Source: Trinickia fusca
Lineage (GTDB): Bacteria > Pseudomonadota > Gammaproteobacteria > Burkholderiales > Burkholderiaceae
Direction of reading: 5' to 3'
NCBI RefSeq assembly: GCF_003628145.1
Contig: NZ_RBZV01000005.1
Span: forward strand, 248,001 to 312,000
Length of the DNA: 64,000 bases
The notes under the pieces are model-generated. The model was not told the DNA's origin, made no database searches, and saw only the letters and a list, made by a program, of their open reading frames with translations. Positions 7,177 through 16,160 of this stretch are shown in pieces. How positions within the stretch are numbered: the stretch's first letter is position 1; each line of letters opens with the position of its first letter. Position numbers and translations under genes: made by a program.

Positions 7177-10100
7177 ATGAGTGTCGTAAGCACCCTTCTC
7201 GAGAACGTCGAAGCCCTGATTGCCTGGATTTCGAGCCATGCGCTGGGCGCCGATCTGCCCGCTTATTGCCAGCTCGAAACCGCCATCGGGCTGGACCCGG
7301 ACGATCCGCGGGCCAAGCAGATGGCGGCAATGGACCCGAAGGGCGCGCGGCCTTACATCCTGATCACGCGCCAGTGCGCGATGCTGACGATCTTCGAGCT
7401 GACGGGCTCGATGGACGTGGTCGGCGAGGTCGAATTCGAGCAGATCACCGACGATCTGCGGCGTGCCATGACCTCGTTTTTCCAGAAGGCGGGTCATTCG
7501 GTCGAGATCTCGTTCGAGCGCGATCCCGACATGATTCGCCATAAGGTGCGCAGCCTCATGCAGCCGTCGTACGACACGTGCGAGCGCGTGGGGCTCGACC
7601 TCAAGGACATGCTCGACGACCGTTGCGAACGCGTGGCTTCGCTGTGCTCGCACGAGTCGTGCTACGTGATGTTGTACACGCACCTGTCGTCGATGTCGGC
7701 AGACGAGCTCAAGCGCGAAATGGAAACGCACCGGCTGCGCATGAAAGAGCACAAGGTCCAGCCGATGCTCGAAGCGCAGTCGGTTACGGCGATCCTGAAG
7801 GGCCTGCTGAGCCGGCATGAAACGTTCGTCGACGCGATGGAGCGCGATTTCGTGCATGCGAAGCTGCACGTCGAGCGCATGTCGACGCACGACGCCGTGC
7901 GCGCGATCCGGCAGGCATACGATCGCCGCCGCACCGATTACAAGTGGCGCCCCGTGCTGCCCGGCGATCGCTTCACGCCGCGCAAGACGCGGAACGATTC
8001 GATCTCGGGCTTGTACCTGCCGAAGCTTTCCGAGCAGATGTGCTCGGGCAAGATCCGCACCGAGGGCGACTTCGTCTACGTCAACGGCGAATATCACAGC
8101 TCGGCGTACATGGAGGTCGGGCCGCAGGAAGTGCACGACTTCATGATGCTGTTCAACCGGGTCGGCAAGGAAATCCCCTGGCGCATCAAGTTCACGATCG
8201 AGCCGGGCGGGCTCGAATCGGCCAAGCTCAAGAATCTGGCCGTCAGCGTGATCGGCTTCATGGGCGGCACGAACAAGGCGATCAAGCGCTCGTTCGACGC
8301 ACTCGAGCAGGCGCAGCGTGACGGCGAATGCAACGTGTCGGTCCGTATCACCGCCGCCACGTGGGGGCCCGACAAGAAGACCTGTGAAGACCGCCTCTCG
8401 GCGCTCGTGAGCGCGATGCAAGGCTGGGGCGTCGCGCAGGTCAGCACCGATACGGGCGATCCCATTCAAGGCCTTGCGTCGACGGTGCCGGCCTTCACCG
8501 ACAAGTCCGTCGCGCCGCGCATGATTCCGCCGCTCAGCGATCTCGTGCGCCTGTTCCCGATCCAGCGCGCGGCCTCGCCCTGGTTCGCGGGCGGCTCGAT
8601 TCTGCTGCGCACGCTCGACGGCAAGGTGTATCCGTTCCAGCCGAATTCGTCACTGCAGACCGCGTGGATCGATCTGATCTGGGCCATCATGGGCTCGGGT
8701 AAATCCGTGTGGCTCAATACGCTGAACCTCGGCGCGATTCTGTCGCCGGGCCTCAAGCGTCTGCCGCTGATCACGATCATCGACGTGGGGGTGAGTTCGA
8801 GCGGTCTCATCGAGCTGATCCAGAACGCGCTGCCCGACGATCGCAAGCACGAAGCCATCTACATTCGTCTGCGCAACACGGGCGAATATTCGATCAATCC
8901 GTTCGATACGCTGCCGGGTTGCCGCAGGCCGACCGCGTTCGACCGCGAGTTCCTGATTTCGCTGCTGACCGCGCTCGCTACACCGGTAGGACAGAAGCTG
9001 CCATACGCGAACTCCTCGGAGCTCGCAGGCATGGTCGTCGACGAAGTCTACGATCGCTATGCGACGCGTGGCTCGGAGAAGCGCTACGAGCCGACGGTCG
9101 ATCCGTTCGTCGACGAGGCGCTCGCGCAGACGGGCTTCGTCGCCGACGAATACACGTCGTGGTGGGATGTCACCGATCATCTGACTGCGCGCGGCCACAC
9201 ACGTCCAGCACGCCTGGCGCAGCGTTTCGCGGTGCCCGTCCTGTCCGACCTGATCGAATCGCTGGGCGCCGAGCGCATCCGCAGCGTGTTCGAGCCGAAA
9301 GAAGACTCGAAGGCGCGCGTCGACAACGGCATGACGCTGATCGACGCGATGCGCATGGTCATCACCTCGGCGCTGCGCGATTTTCCGATCATCGCATCGC
9401 ATACGCGTTTCGAGCTCAATGAGCAATCGCGTGTCGTTGCGCTCGACCTCGAAGAGGTGACACGCGGTGCGGGCGAGGACGGCGAGAAGCGCGCCGAAAT
9501 CATGTACGTGTTCGCGCGGCAGATCGCGGCGCGCCAGTACTATCTGCCCGAGAGCATCGCCGATCTCGCGCCGCCGCTCTATCACGAAGCGCATCGCGTG
9601 CGCTACGAGGACATCAAGGACGAGATGAAGGCGATCTGCGTCGACGAAGTGCACCGTACGGCCGGCAAGAAATCGTTCCGACGCCTGCTGTCGCTCGATC
9701 GGCGTGAGGGCCGTAAGCACGGCATCCGCGTGTCGCTGGCGAGCCAGTTCATGGCCGATTTCGAAACCGACGGCGAGTCGATCACCGAGTCGGCGTTCTC
9801 GGCCTACATCATGAACGCGGGCAGTCCGAGCTCGCGTGCCGAGGCACAAAAGATGTTCGGCCTGTCGAACTCCGCGATGGCGGCGTTGCAACGCGACGTG
9901 CGCGGCGCCGGCAAGTTTCTCGTCTGGCACCAGACGAAGAGCGGCGTGGTCACGCAGGTGCTGCACAACGCGCCCGGCGCGATCGAACTGTGGGCGTTCT
10001 CGACGACTGCCAAAGACGTGGGGCTGCGGCGGCGGCTATACAAACGCACCTCGCCGGCCAAGGCACGCCGCATTCTGGCAAAGGAATTCCCGAGCGGCAC

Positions 10101-10227
10101 GGCGGCGCAATACCTGGAAAGCCGTCAGGTCGAACAGGGCGGGCGCGACGACGACAACATCATCGATACCGTCGTGAACGAATTGGTCGTCAAGTACGGC
10201 CTCGAAAGAGCGGAGCTGGCGACATGA
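7177..10227 (+). CDS. icmB: IcmB/DotO (TraU) T4BSS ATPase
   Basis: At 1016 residues this matches the usual size of DotO/IcmB, the VirB4-class ATPase at the cytoplasmic base. The Walker A region is at residues 503-510 (AIMGSGKS, catalytic K509). The first position is Ala, where most P-loops have Gly. Walker B is at about 819-824 (AICVDE, D823/E824), followed by the DEVHRTAGKK string seen in TraU/DotO. The N-terminal 450 residues are the family's non-ATPase domain. TGA overlaps the next ATG by 4 bp. Confidence 0.9.
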   Translation: MSVVSTLLENVEALIAWISSHALGADLPAYCQLETAIGLDPDDPRAKQMAAMDPKGARPYILITRQCAMLTIFELTGSMDVVGEVEFEQITDDLRRAMTSFFQKAGHSVEISFERDPDMIRHKVRSLMQPSYDTCERVGLDLKDMLDDRCERVASLCSHESCYVMLYTHLSSMSADELKREMETHRLRMKEHKVQPMLEAQSVTAILKGLLSRHETFVDAMERDFVHAKLHVERMSTHDAVRAIRQAYDRRRTDYKWRPVLPGDRFTPRKTRNDSISGLYLPKLSEQMCSGKIRTEGDFVYVNGEYHSSAYMEVGPQEVHDFMMLFNRVGKEIPWRIKFTIEPGGLESAKLKNLAVSVIGFMGGTNKAIKRSFDALEQAQRDGECNVSVRITAATWGPDKKTCEDRLSALVSAMQGWGVAQVSTDTGDPIQGLASTVPAFTDKSVAPRMIPPLSDLVRLFPIQRAASPWFAGGSILLRTLDGKVYPFQPNSSLQTAWIDLIWAIMGSGKSVWLNTLNLGAILSPGLKRLPLITIIDVGVSSSGLIELIQNALPDDRKHEAIYIRLRNTGEYSINPFDTLPGCRRPTAFDREFLISLLTALATPVGQKLPYANSSELAGMVVDEVYDRYATRGSEKRYEPTVDPFVDEALAQTGFVADEYTSWWDVTDHLTARGHTRPARLAQRFAVPVLSDLIESLGAERIRSVFEPKEDSKARVDNGMTLIDAMRMVITSALRDFPIIASHTRFELNEQSRVVALDLEEVTRGAGEDGEKRAEIMYVFARQIAARQYYLPESIADLAPPLYHEAHRVRYEDIKDEMKAICVDEVHRTAGKKSFRRLLSLDRREGRKHGIRVSLASQFMADFETDGESITESAFSAYIMNAGSPSSRAEAQKMFGLSNSAMAALQRDVRGAGKFLVWHQTKSGVVTQVLHNAPGAIELWAFSTTAKDVGLRRRLYKRTSPAKARRILAKEFPSGTAAQYLESRQVEQGGRDDDNIIDTVVNELVVKYGLERAELAT

Positions 10228-10763
10228 GCGAAAAGGAAACGGCGCAGCAGGCACCGGACAAACCGGGCAAGGCGGCGCGCGTCGCGCGCTCGGGCCTTTA
10301 TCTGATTCCCGGGTATTCGGTCGTCAAGGCGGTGGCGTCGATGAAGGAGACGGCCGCTACGGGTATGCGCACGATCGTCGATCAGCACCGCGAGCTCGTC
10401 GCCCAACGCACGAATCCGCGCACCCGAACGTTCAGCGAGGCGCTGTCCTCGCGTTCTGCCGATGCGTTGCCGCTCGAGGCCATCGAGCGTTCGTGCGTGC
10501 GACGCAAGCAGCTCTCGATGGCCATTGCGTTCGTGAGCGTGAGCTTCGTGCTCGGCAGTGGCTTGGGGCGCAACTACTTCGGCATGTTCCTCGGTTTGCT
10601 GTTCGTCGCGTTCTGCTTGATGTTCGTGCTCAAGTTCGAGCATCGGCTCTGGCAGATCGAGCAGGGTCGGGCGTTCCCCGATGCACCGCTCGGCGGCTAT
10701 GGGCAGTTCTTCGCCGTCGGCGGGGCGGTCAAGCGGCTGCTCGACCCGCACCTGGCACTTTGA
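10224..10763 (+). CDS. Small membrane protein in the IcmV/TraX position
   Basis: This 179-residue protein has a basic N-terminus (RVARSGLYLIPGYSVVKAV), a helical middle and two adjacent membrane helices at about 94-113 and 115-135. A C-terminal cytoplasmic tail follows. In Legionella icmV precedes dotA, and in IncI plasmids traX precedes traY; this gene precedes dotA/traY in the same way. Sequence similarity to IcmV is not obvious by eye, so the assignment is positional. Start codon overlaps the icmB stop (ATGA). Confidence 0.65.
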   Translation: MSEKETAQQAPDKPGKAARVARSGLYLIPGYSVVKAVASMKETAATGMRTIVDQHRELVAQRTNPRTRTFSEALSSRSADALPLEAIERSCVRRKQLSMAIAFVSVSFVLGSGLGRNYFGMFLGLLFVAFCLMFVLKFEHRLWQIEQGRAFPDAPLGGYGQFFAVGGAVKRLLDPHLAL

Positions 10764-10812
10764 GGCGCGGCTTGCATTCCTTCGTATCGCTAACCAAACG
10801 GACGTAGACCGC

Positions 10813-13077
10813 ATGAACAGAATCGCAGCAAGGGCGCGCGCCATCGTCGCGTTGCTGGGGGGCTTCGCCGTGTCGGGCATGGCACTTGCCCAAACGATGT
10901 CGACACAATCGATTTCGAGCATCACTAGTGCGGCCTCGACGGGCACCGACAAATCGATGTCGGCCCTGCAGCTCATCTACGGCGCCATCGCGACGAACCC
11001 GCTCTCGGGCGGCGGCACGGCGGGCGGGGCGACCTCGGGCGGCCTCATCTCGCAGGTGTTCCTGGTGCTGAACTCGTGCATTCTCGCGGTCGGCGTGATA
11101 TGGGCGATGTATCACTTCGGTTCGGCGATGATCGCCACCGGGCAGGACGGCGAATTCCTCGGGCAGAAGAAGTCTTCGCCGTGGTTCATCATCCGCATGG
11201 GCGTGGGCTTCACCGGGCTCGTGCCGATGTTCGGCGGCTATTGCGGCGCACAGATCATCATGCTGTGGGGCACGATGATGGGCGTAGGCATCGCGAACCT
11301 CGCGATGTCGGCGTCGATCAGTGTCTTGACGAGCGGCGGCTCGCTCGTGGCGATGCCGATCGTGCCCGAGGTGACGGCGCTGTCGCGCTCGCTGTTCGAG
11401 GCGAACCTGTGCGCGGCCTCGGCCAACCAGGCCGTCATGAATCTGCCTGCCGATGCGAGCGTCAACGCCGACAACGTCCAGGCCGAGATATTCACTGCCA
11501 ACTCGAGCGGCAGCAGGGTCGTGCTGACGAACGGCAACGGCTTGTCGTGCGGCGGCGCCGAGATCAATGCGAATGCAGCCGATGGGGCGTCGTCGAGCAC
11601 GACGTCGATGTCAGGCCTCAACGCCTACTCGAACGATATGAGCGGGATGCAGGCGTCGTTGCTCACCGCGCAGCAGAACGCGCTTGCCACGATGCAGGCG
11701 ACGCTTGCGAGCGCGGCACAGACCTACGTCTCCGCGGTGAACAGCCAGACGCGCCCGCCCGATCCGCAGACCACGATCGACAACGCGGCACAAGCCTATC
11801 AGCAGCAGATCCAGACCGAGCTCAGCAACGAAAATAGCGCGTTCGCCGCGATGGCTCACACGATCGAGGCCAATCTGACGCGCGACGGGTGGATCATGCT
11901 CGGCTCGTGGTACCAATCGTTTGCGCAGGCGAACACGCAGCTCGCGGAGTTGGCCGCTGCCGTTGCCACGGCCGTGACCGGCACCGATCCTGCGAACCTG
12001 CCGTACCCGCAGCTGTATCGCAGCGTGATGGCCAGCTACGCGCAGCAGATAGACGAGGATGCGTCGACGACGCCGGCCGATGGCTCGATGTCGACGGCCA
12101 GGGCGATCGGCAATCTGTCTTCAGGCATGAACGATCCGCAATCCGTCCTGGCGCGGACCTTTCCGGGCAAAAAGCTCGTGCAGGATTTGATGGTGCTGAT
12201 GGCAAGCGGCCAGGGCGCGAATGGCGGCCTGCCGTTGAATCCGTTGATGGCGATGAAGAGCGTCGGCGACGACATCATCGATGCGGGCGGCTCGATGCTG
12301 GCTACTTACGCCAGCACGGGGTCCGATGCATCCGATCTCGGCAAGCTCACGGCTGGCATATCGGGCATGATCGGTCAGAAGGCGGCGTCGAAGCCGGACC
12401 AAGGTCCCACGCTCAGTGCGCTGCAGCCGTTCGTCGTCGCCATCGTCATCTCGCTGTTCTTCTTCGGCGTGATGTTGTCGATCTACATGCCGATGCTGCC
12501 GTTCATCGTCTGGTTCAGCGGCGTGATCTCGTGGTTCATGGTGGTGGCGGAGGCGATGGTCGCGTCCCCATTGTGGGCGATGACACACCTCGACGGCGAC
12601 GGCGATGGGCTCGGGCAGCGCACGCAGCACGGCTACGTGTTCCTGCTCAACGTGATGTTGCGGCCGGTGTTCATGGTGTTTGGTTTCCTGTTGGCTGGCG
12701 CGAGCGTCGTCGTGCTCGGCATGCTGCTCAACTCGATGTTCTGGGTGGCGATGGAGAACGCTCAGTACAGCTCGACACGGGGCATCGTGATGATCATCGG
12801 CTTCGTGGTGCTGTACGTAGGCATGTGCCAGACGCTGTGCAACACAGCATTCAGCCTGATCCATGTGATTCCCGACAACGTGTTTTCGTGGATCGGGGCG
12901 CATATGGCCGGGGCAGGCACAGGTTTCGAGGACAAGGTGCGGAGCGGCTTCGACAGCAGTGCCAGCCAAGGCCGCGGCGATGCGAGCCAGATGCGATCGG
13001 GTGGCAAACCGCCCGTCCACGGCCCGGGCAGCTCCGCGGCCGGCGCCGCGAAGGGGGGCGCGATCAGCGGGCATTGA
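10813..13077 (+). CDS. dotA: DotA/TraY polytopic T4BSS membrane protein
   Basis: This 754-residue protein has a Sec signal (about 1-26, ending ALAQ) and a first cluster of membrane helices at about 75-165. A large periplasmic helical loop follows, then a second cluster at about 535-690. Strings such as SPWFIIRMGVGFTGLVPMFG and FIVWFSGVISWFMVVAEAM are typical of DotA/TraY. Legionella DotA is about 1048 residues; the loop here is shorter and nearer TraY. The ATG at 10813 gives a signal peptide, while the upstream in-frame start at 10681 lies inside the preceding gene. Confidence 0.88.
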   Translation: MNRIAARARAIVALLGGFAVSGMALAQTMSTQSISSITSAASTGTDKSMSALQLIYGAIATNPLSGGGTAGGATSGGLISQVFLVLNSCILAVGVIWAMYHFGSAMIATGQDGEFLGQKKSSPWFIIRMGVGFTGLVPMFGGYCGAQIIMLWGTMMGVGIANLAMSASISVLTSGGSLVAMPIVPEVTALSRSLFEANLCAASANQAVMNLPADASVNADNVQAEIFTANSSGSRVVLTNGNGLSCGGAEINANAADGASSSTTSMSGLNAYSNDMSGMQASLLTAQQNALATMQATLASAAQTYVSAVNSQTRPPDPQTTIDNAAQAYQQQIQTELSNENSAFAAMAHTIEANLTRDGWIMLGSWYQSFAQANTQLAELAAAVATAVTGTDPANLPYPQLYRSVMASYAQQIDEDASTTPADGSMSTARAIGNLSSGMNDPQSVLARTFPGKKLVQDLMVLMASGQGANGGLPLNPLMAMKSVGDDIIDAGGSMLATYASTGSDASDLGKLTAGISGMIGQKAASKPDQGPTLSALQPFVVAIVISLFFFGVMLSIYMPMLPFIVWFSGVISWFMVVAEAMVASPLWAMTHLDGDGDGLGQRTQHGYVFLLNVMLRPVFMVFGFLLAGASVVVLGMLLNSMFWVAMENAQYSSTRGIVMIIGFVVLYVGMCQTLCNTAFSLIHVIPDNVFSWIGAHMAGAGTGFEDKVRSGFDSSASQGRGDASQMRSGGKPPVHGPGSSAAGAAKGGAISGH

Positions 13078-13087
13078 GGTTGTGTGC

Positions 13088-13112
13088 GGTGCCTGCGCGA
13101 GGCGCGGGCACC
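13088..13112 (+). terminator. GC-rich hairpin after dotA
   Basis: Arms 13088-13098 and 13102-13112 pair at 10 of 11 positions around a 3-base loop, 10 bp after the dotA stop. No T-run follows, so it may protect or end the transcript together with the next hairpin. Confidence 0.5.
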
Positions 13113-13125
13113 CGCGTCAAACGAG

Positions 13126-13165
13126 GCGCGCGGCGGACGTCATGTCCCCGCGCGCTTTGCTTTTT
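13126..13165 (+). terminator. Rho-independent-like terminator of the T4BSS operon
   Basis: GCGCGCGG (13126-13133) pairs with CCGCGCGC (13148-13155) and is followed by TTTGCTTTTT (13156-13165). It lies within the 3' end of the convergent regulator gene. The T-run doubles as Lys codons of that gene's tail, so part of the signal could be coincidental. Confidence 0.5.
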
Positions 13166-13949
13166 GGGCGGGCTTGAGACTCGCAGTCTTGGTACGGGGC
13201 TTGGTAGCGCGTTTTTCGATGCCCTTCGTGGTGCTTTTCGTCGCGCTCTTGGTTACGCGCTTTGCCGTGCCCGGTTTCGCCTGCTTGGTCGGTGTCGCCA
13301 GCTCCTCGTGTGGCGCCGCGCGGGCGGCACGCGTTGCTTTGGCAGGCGCCTTGGTCTTGCCGCTCAGCGACGCGAACGCCAGGTGCTCGTCGTCGAACAA
13401 CTGCAGCGTACCCACGGCGATGACTTCGGCCGGCCCGGCGCCGACGTTCATGACGCGATGACGCCGCTGCGCGTTGAAATGCAGCGAATCGCCGGCCGAG
13501 AGCAGATAGTCTTTCTTGCCGAGCGTATAGCGCAGCTGTCCCGACAAGACGTAGACGAATTCGTCGCCGCCGTGCGCGACCCACTCCGAGCTGTAGCCCT
13601 CCATCATCACTACTTTGACGGCATTGAGCAGGCTGCCTTCGAACGTCGTCGAAAGGCGTTCGTAATGCTGGCGCATCGGCCCGACCGCGTACGACTCGCG
13701 GCGGCCTTCGTGAGAATCCGGGTGTTCCTGGCGCGGATGTTCGAGCAGCGCACCGAGCGGTACGTCGAGCGCTTTGGCGACGTTCGCAAGCGACGAGATC
13801 GAGATGCCCGTCAGATTGCGTTCGACTTGCGACAGAAAGCCGACTGAGAGATTCGATGCCGTCGCGACTTCGAGCAGCGTCATTTTCGATTCGCGGCGCA
13901 AGCGCCGAATGCGCTGACCAATGCGATTGATGTCCGAATCCGAATCCAT
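13140..13949 (-). CDS. HTH-cupin regulator with Lys/Ala-rich H1-like tail
   Basis: This 269-residue protein has an XRE helix-turn-helix at about 8-62 (IRRLRRESKMTLLEVA, VGFLSQVERNLTGISI) and a cupin sensor domain at about 105-185 (GGDEFVYVLSGQLRYTLG, SLHFNAQRRHRVMN). The last 75 residues are a strongly basic tail of Lys-Ala/Thr-Lys repeats, like histone H1-type or AlgP-type tails. HTH-cupin proteins (PuuR class) usually end at about 185-200 residues, so the tail is unusual. It may bind DNA non-specifically. It is transcribed away from pepP and probably controls it and itself through the palindromes between them. Confidence 0.8.
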   Translation of the reverse strand: MDSDSDINRIGQRIRRLRRESKMTLLEVATASNLSVGFLSQVERNLTGISISSLANVAKALDVPLGALLEHPRQEHPDSHEGRRESYAVGPMRQHYERLSTTFEGSLLNAVKVVMMEGYSSEWVAHGGDEFVYVLSGQLRYTLGKKDYLLSAGDSLHFNAQRRHRVMNVGAGPAEVIAVGTLQLFDDEHLAFASLSGKTKAPAKATRAARAAPHEELATPTKQAKPGTAKRVTKSATKSTTKGIEKRATKPRTKTASLKPAQKAKRAGT

Positions 13950-14072
13950 GTGTCCCCTTGGAGACGGCTGCCTCGTGGGCGAGCCGGTAGCGGGACGCAG
14001 ATGGCGTCCCGACGACGATGCGGCGCATTGTACCGTGCGGTACAGCGTACCCGTTCTGGAGTCGGCATTGCC

Positions 14073-14101
14073 CTAAAATTTTAGTGTCACGTAAATTTTA
14101 G
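14073..14101. promoter_or_regulatory. Palindrome and direct repeat in the regulator/pepP gap
   Basis: CTAAAATTTTAG (14073-14084) is a perfect 12-bp palindrome, and its half AAATTTTAG recurs at 14093-14101, 17 bp further on. The pair sits directly upstream of the predicted -35 box at 14103-14108. I infer an operator for the adjacent HTH-cupin regulator. Confidence 0.55.
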
Positions 14102-14102
14102 C

Positions 14103-14131
14103 TTGACGAAAAAAATGGCCGGCGGTAGTTT
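14103..14131 (+). promoter_or_regulatory. Possible pepP promoter
   Basis: TTGACG (14103-14108), a 17-bp spacer and the weak -10 TAGTTT (14126-14131) precede the pepP start by about 80 bp. The good -35 and poor -10 would suit an activated promoter. Low certainty. Confidence 0.35.
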
Positions 14132-14212
14132 TTGACTGAATAATGCAACGGACCGTGTGCAGCAGGCGGGCGGATTTCTGCGTGCGCATGGTCGTCGACC
14201 ACAGGTGATCCG

Positions 14213-16066
14213 ATGACGACCGATCGACTGAAGTACAGCTTCTCCAGCCTTCCTTCCTATGACACGTCGGTAGCGCACACACATGCGGGCATGTCGGCGC
14301 TGCTCGATCGATTGCAGCTCGATGCCTGCCTCGTTACGTCGCAGGACGAATTCATCTCCGAATACGTGCCGCGCAGGAATAGTCAGCGCTATGCGCTTTC
14401 GGCGTTCGACGGGTCGGCCGGCTCCGGCCTCTTCCTGTCGCGCGCGACGGCCGAGCGGCTGGCGCTGCCGCAGTTCGTGCTGTTCGTCGACGGACGCTAT
14501 CACCTGCAAGCCGAAACGCAATGCGATCCGGCTTACGTGTCTGTCGAGAAGCTCGGCTTGGGCGTGGGGATCTGGTCTGCGCTCACGCAGTGGCTGGTTC
14601 GCTACGGCTCGGCATTGCGCACCATCGGCTACGACGCGCTGCGGATGAGCGTCGCGCAACGCGACCAGCTGATCGCGGGTACGGCGGAGGCTGCGTTCGT
14701 GTGGACGAGCCTCAACGCTCGCGAGGTCGATCGCGCTATCGAGCTGCCGGGCTGGCAGGTCGACCGCCCGATCTTCGGGCTATCGAAGGCCATCACGGGC
14801 ACGACGGTCGAAGGCAATCTTGCGACGCTGAATGCTCGACTGAACGCACACTTGAACCTGAACGCAGGGCAGAGCGCTGTTTGTTTCGTTTCGTGTGCAG
14901 CCGATGATCTGTCGTATCTGCTGAACAGCCGTGGCTATCACATTCCGAATGCATCGTCGCACCTGGGCTATCTGTTCGTGGTCGGCGATGACGTTGCGCT
15001 GTTCTTGCCCGAGGGCTGCGAGCGCAGCCCTGTCGAGCTCGATTACCCGCGGTTGCGCGTGTTCCGCAACGATCTGGTGGGCCTGGAGCAATTCCTCGTG
15101 CGCTTCGGGGTGAAGCACGTCTGCTATAGCGCCGACGTAGTCAACTGCGCGGTGCCGGACATCGTGCGTGGGGTATGGCCTGCGGCGCAGCATACGCATT
15201 TCAGCCCTGTCGAAGCGATGCGCGTAGCCAAGACGCCCGAGGTGCTGGACCAATTCCGCGACGCGTTTGCGCGCAGCTCCGACGCGATCGCTGTAACGAT
15301 GCGCTGGGCCAAGGGCGGCGAGCCGGGCGTGCGTCACTCGGAGTACGACCTGTCGCGCAAGATCAACGACGAATATGGCGCGCGTGGGGCACTCGGCCTC
15401 ACGTTTACGACGATTGCCGCAAACGGCGCGAACAGTGCGCTCGCCCATTACGCCGAGGCAAGTCCCGAGGTCGAGCTGACCGAAGGCGAACTCGTGCTGC
15501 TCGATAGCGGCGCTTATTACGAAGGCGGCTTTGCGACCGATTGCACGCGCGTCGTGCTGCGCCGCACACAGTCGGACACGCAGGCGCAGCCTTGGCAGCG
15601 CGAGATCTATACGATCGCGCTGAAGGCCTGCATCAAAGGCCTCGTTACGCGCTTTCCTGCGGACATGAACGGCGACGAAGTCGATGGGCAGGTGCGCGAC
15701 ATATGCCGTGCGCGCGGCTACGACTACAACCACGGCACGGGGCATGGTGTCGGCATTCACGTCCATGAAGGCGGCGTGCGGTTCGCGCTGGGCTCGAAGT
15801 ACGGGCTCGTGCCGAACGCGGTGGTCTCGGTCGAGCCTGGCATTTACGAGCAGGGCAAGGGGGGCGTGCGCATCGAGAACATCGTCGTCATTCATCGTGA
15901 CGACGAGCCCGGCAAGATGCGTTTCGAGAATGTCGTGACGGTCGGCTACGACTGGGACCTCATCGATCTCGACTTGCTCGACGATGCCGAGCGTGCGTAC
16001 TTGCGCGATTACGAGCAGCAGTGTGTCGCGCGCGGTACGCAGGTGACACAATGTCCGTTGCTTTGA
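14213..16066 (+). CDS. pepP: Xaa-Pro aminopeptidase (M24B, three-domain type)
   Basis: This 617-residue enzyme removes N-terminal residues ahead of proline. It has two creatinase-like N-terminal domains and a pita-bread M24 domain from about 325. All five metal ligands are visible: D431 (LLDSGAYY), D443 (ATDCTR), H511 (GTGHGVG), E541 (SVEPGIY) and E555 (RIENIV). Length and layout match the cytosolic aminopeptidase P1 type rather than the short E. coli PepP. AGGTG lies 6 bp before the ATG. It is divergent from the HTH-cupin regulator, which may control it. Confidence 0.9.
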   Translation: MTTDRLKYSFSSLPSYDTSVAHTHAGMSALLDRLQLDACLVTSQDEFISEYVPRRNSQRYALSAFDGSAGSGLFLSRATAERLALPQFVLFVDGRYHLQAETQCDPAYVSVEKLGLGVGIWSALTQWLVRYGSALRTIGYDALRMSVAQRDQLIAGTAEAAFVWTSLNAREVDRAIELPGWQVDRPIFGLSKAITGTTVEGNLATLNARLNAHLNLNAGQSAVCFVSCAADDLSYLLNSRGYHIPNASSHLGYLFVVGDDVALFLPEGCERSPVELDYPRLRVFRNDLVGLEQFLVRFGVKHVCYSADVVNCAVPDIVRGVWPAAQHTHFSPVEAMRVAKTPEVLDQFRDAFARSSDAIAVTMRWAKGGEPGVRHSEYDLSRKINDEYGARGALGLTFTTIAANGANSALAHYAEASPEVELTEGELVLLDSGAYYEGGFATDCTRVVLRRTQSDTQAQPWQREIYTIALKACIKGLVTRFPADMNGDEVDGQVRDICRARGYDYNHGTGHGVGIHVHEGGVRFALGSKYGLVPNAVVSVEPGIYEQGKGGVRIENIVVIHRDDEPGKMRFENVVTVGYDWDLIDLDLLDDAERAYLRDYEQQCVARGTQVTQCPLL

Positions 16067-16075
16067 TGCGCGGAT

Positions 16076-16096
16076 AGGCCCCGAACCTTGGGGCCT
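16076..16096 (+). terminator. Hairpin after pepP
   Basis: AGGCCCC (16076-16082) and GGGGCCT (16090-16096) form a 7-bp stem 10 bp after the stop codon, without a T-run. A possible transcript end. Confidence 0.4.
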
Positions 16097-16099
16097 GGC

Positions 16100-16148
16100 G
16101 GGTGATCTTGACCGGCATGAAGCGGAAAGTCCCGTGTCGAGATCACCC
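16100..16148. repeat. Inverted repeat between convergent genes
   Basis: GGGTGATCT (16100-16108) is inverted perfectly as AGATCACCC (16140-16148), with 31 bp between. It lies between the ends of pepP and the lipoprotein gene on the other strand, where it could act as a bidirectional terminator stem. Confidence 0.45.
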
Positions 16149-16160
16149 GAGCCCTACCGA

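Noticed and set aside
8650-9966. Long minus-strand frame inside icmB
   Set aside because: Antisense shadow; icmB itself has clear Walker motifs and full family length.
13078-14212. Possible attachment site at the end of the T4BSS locus
   Set aside because: No tRNA gene, integrase or matching direct repeat was found in the window.
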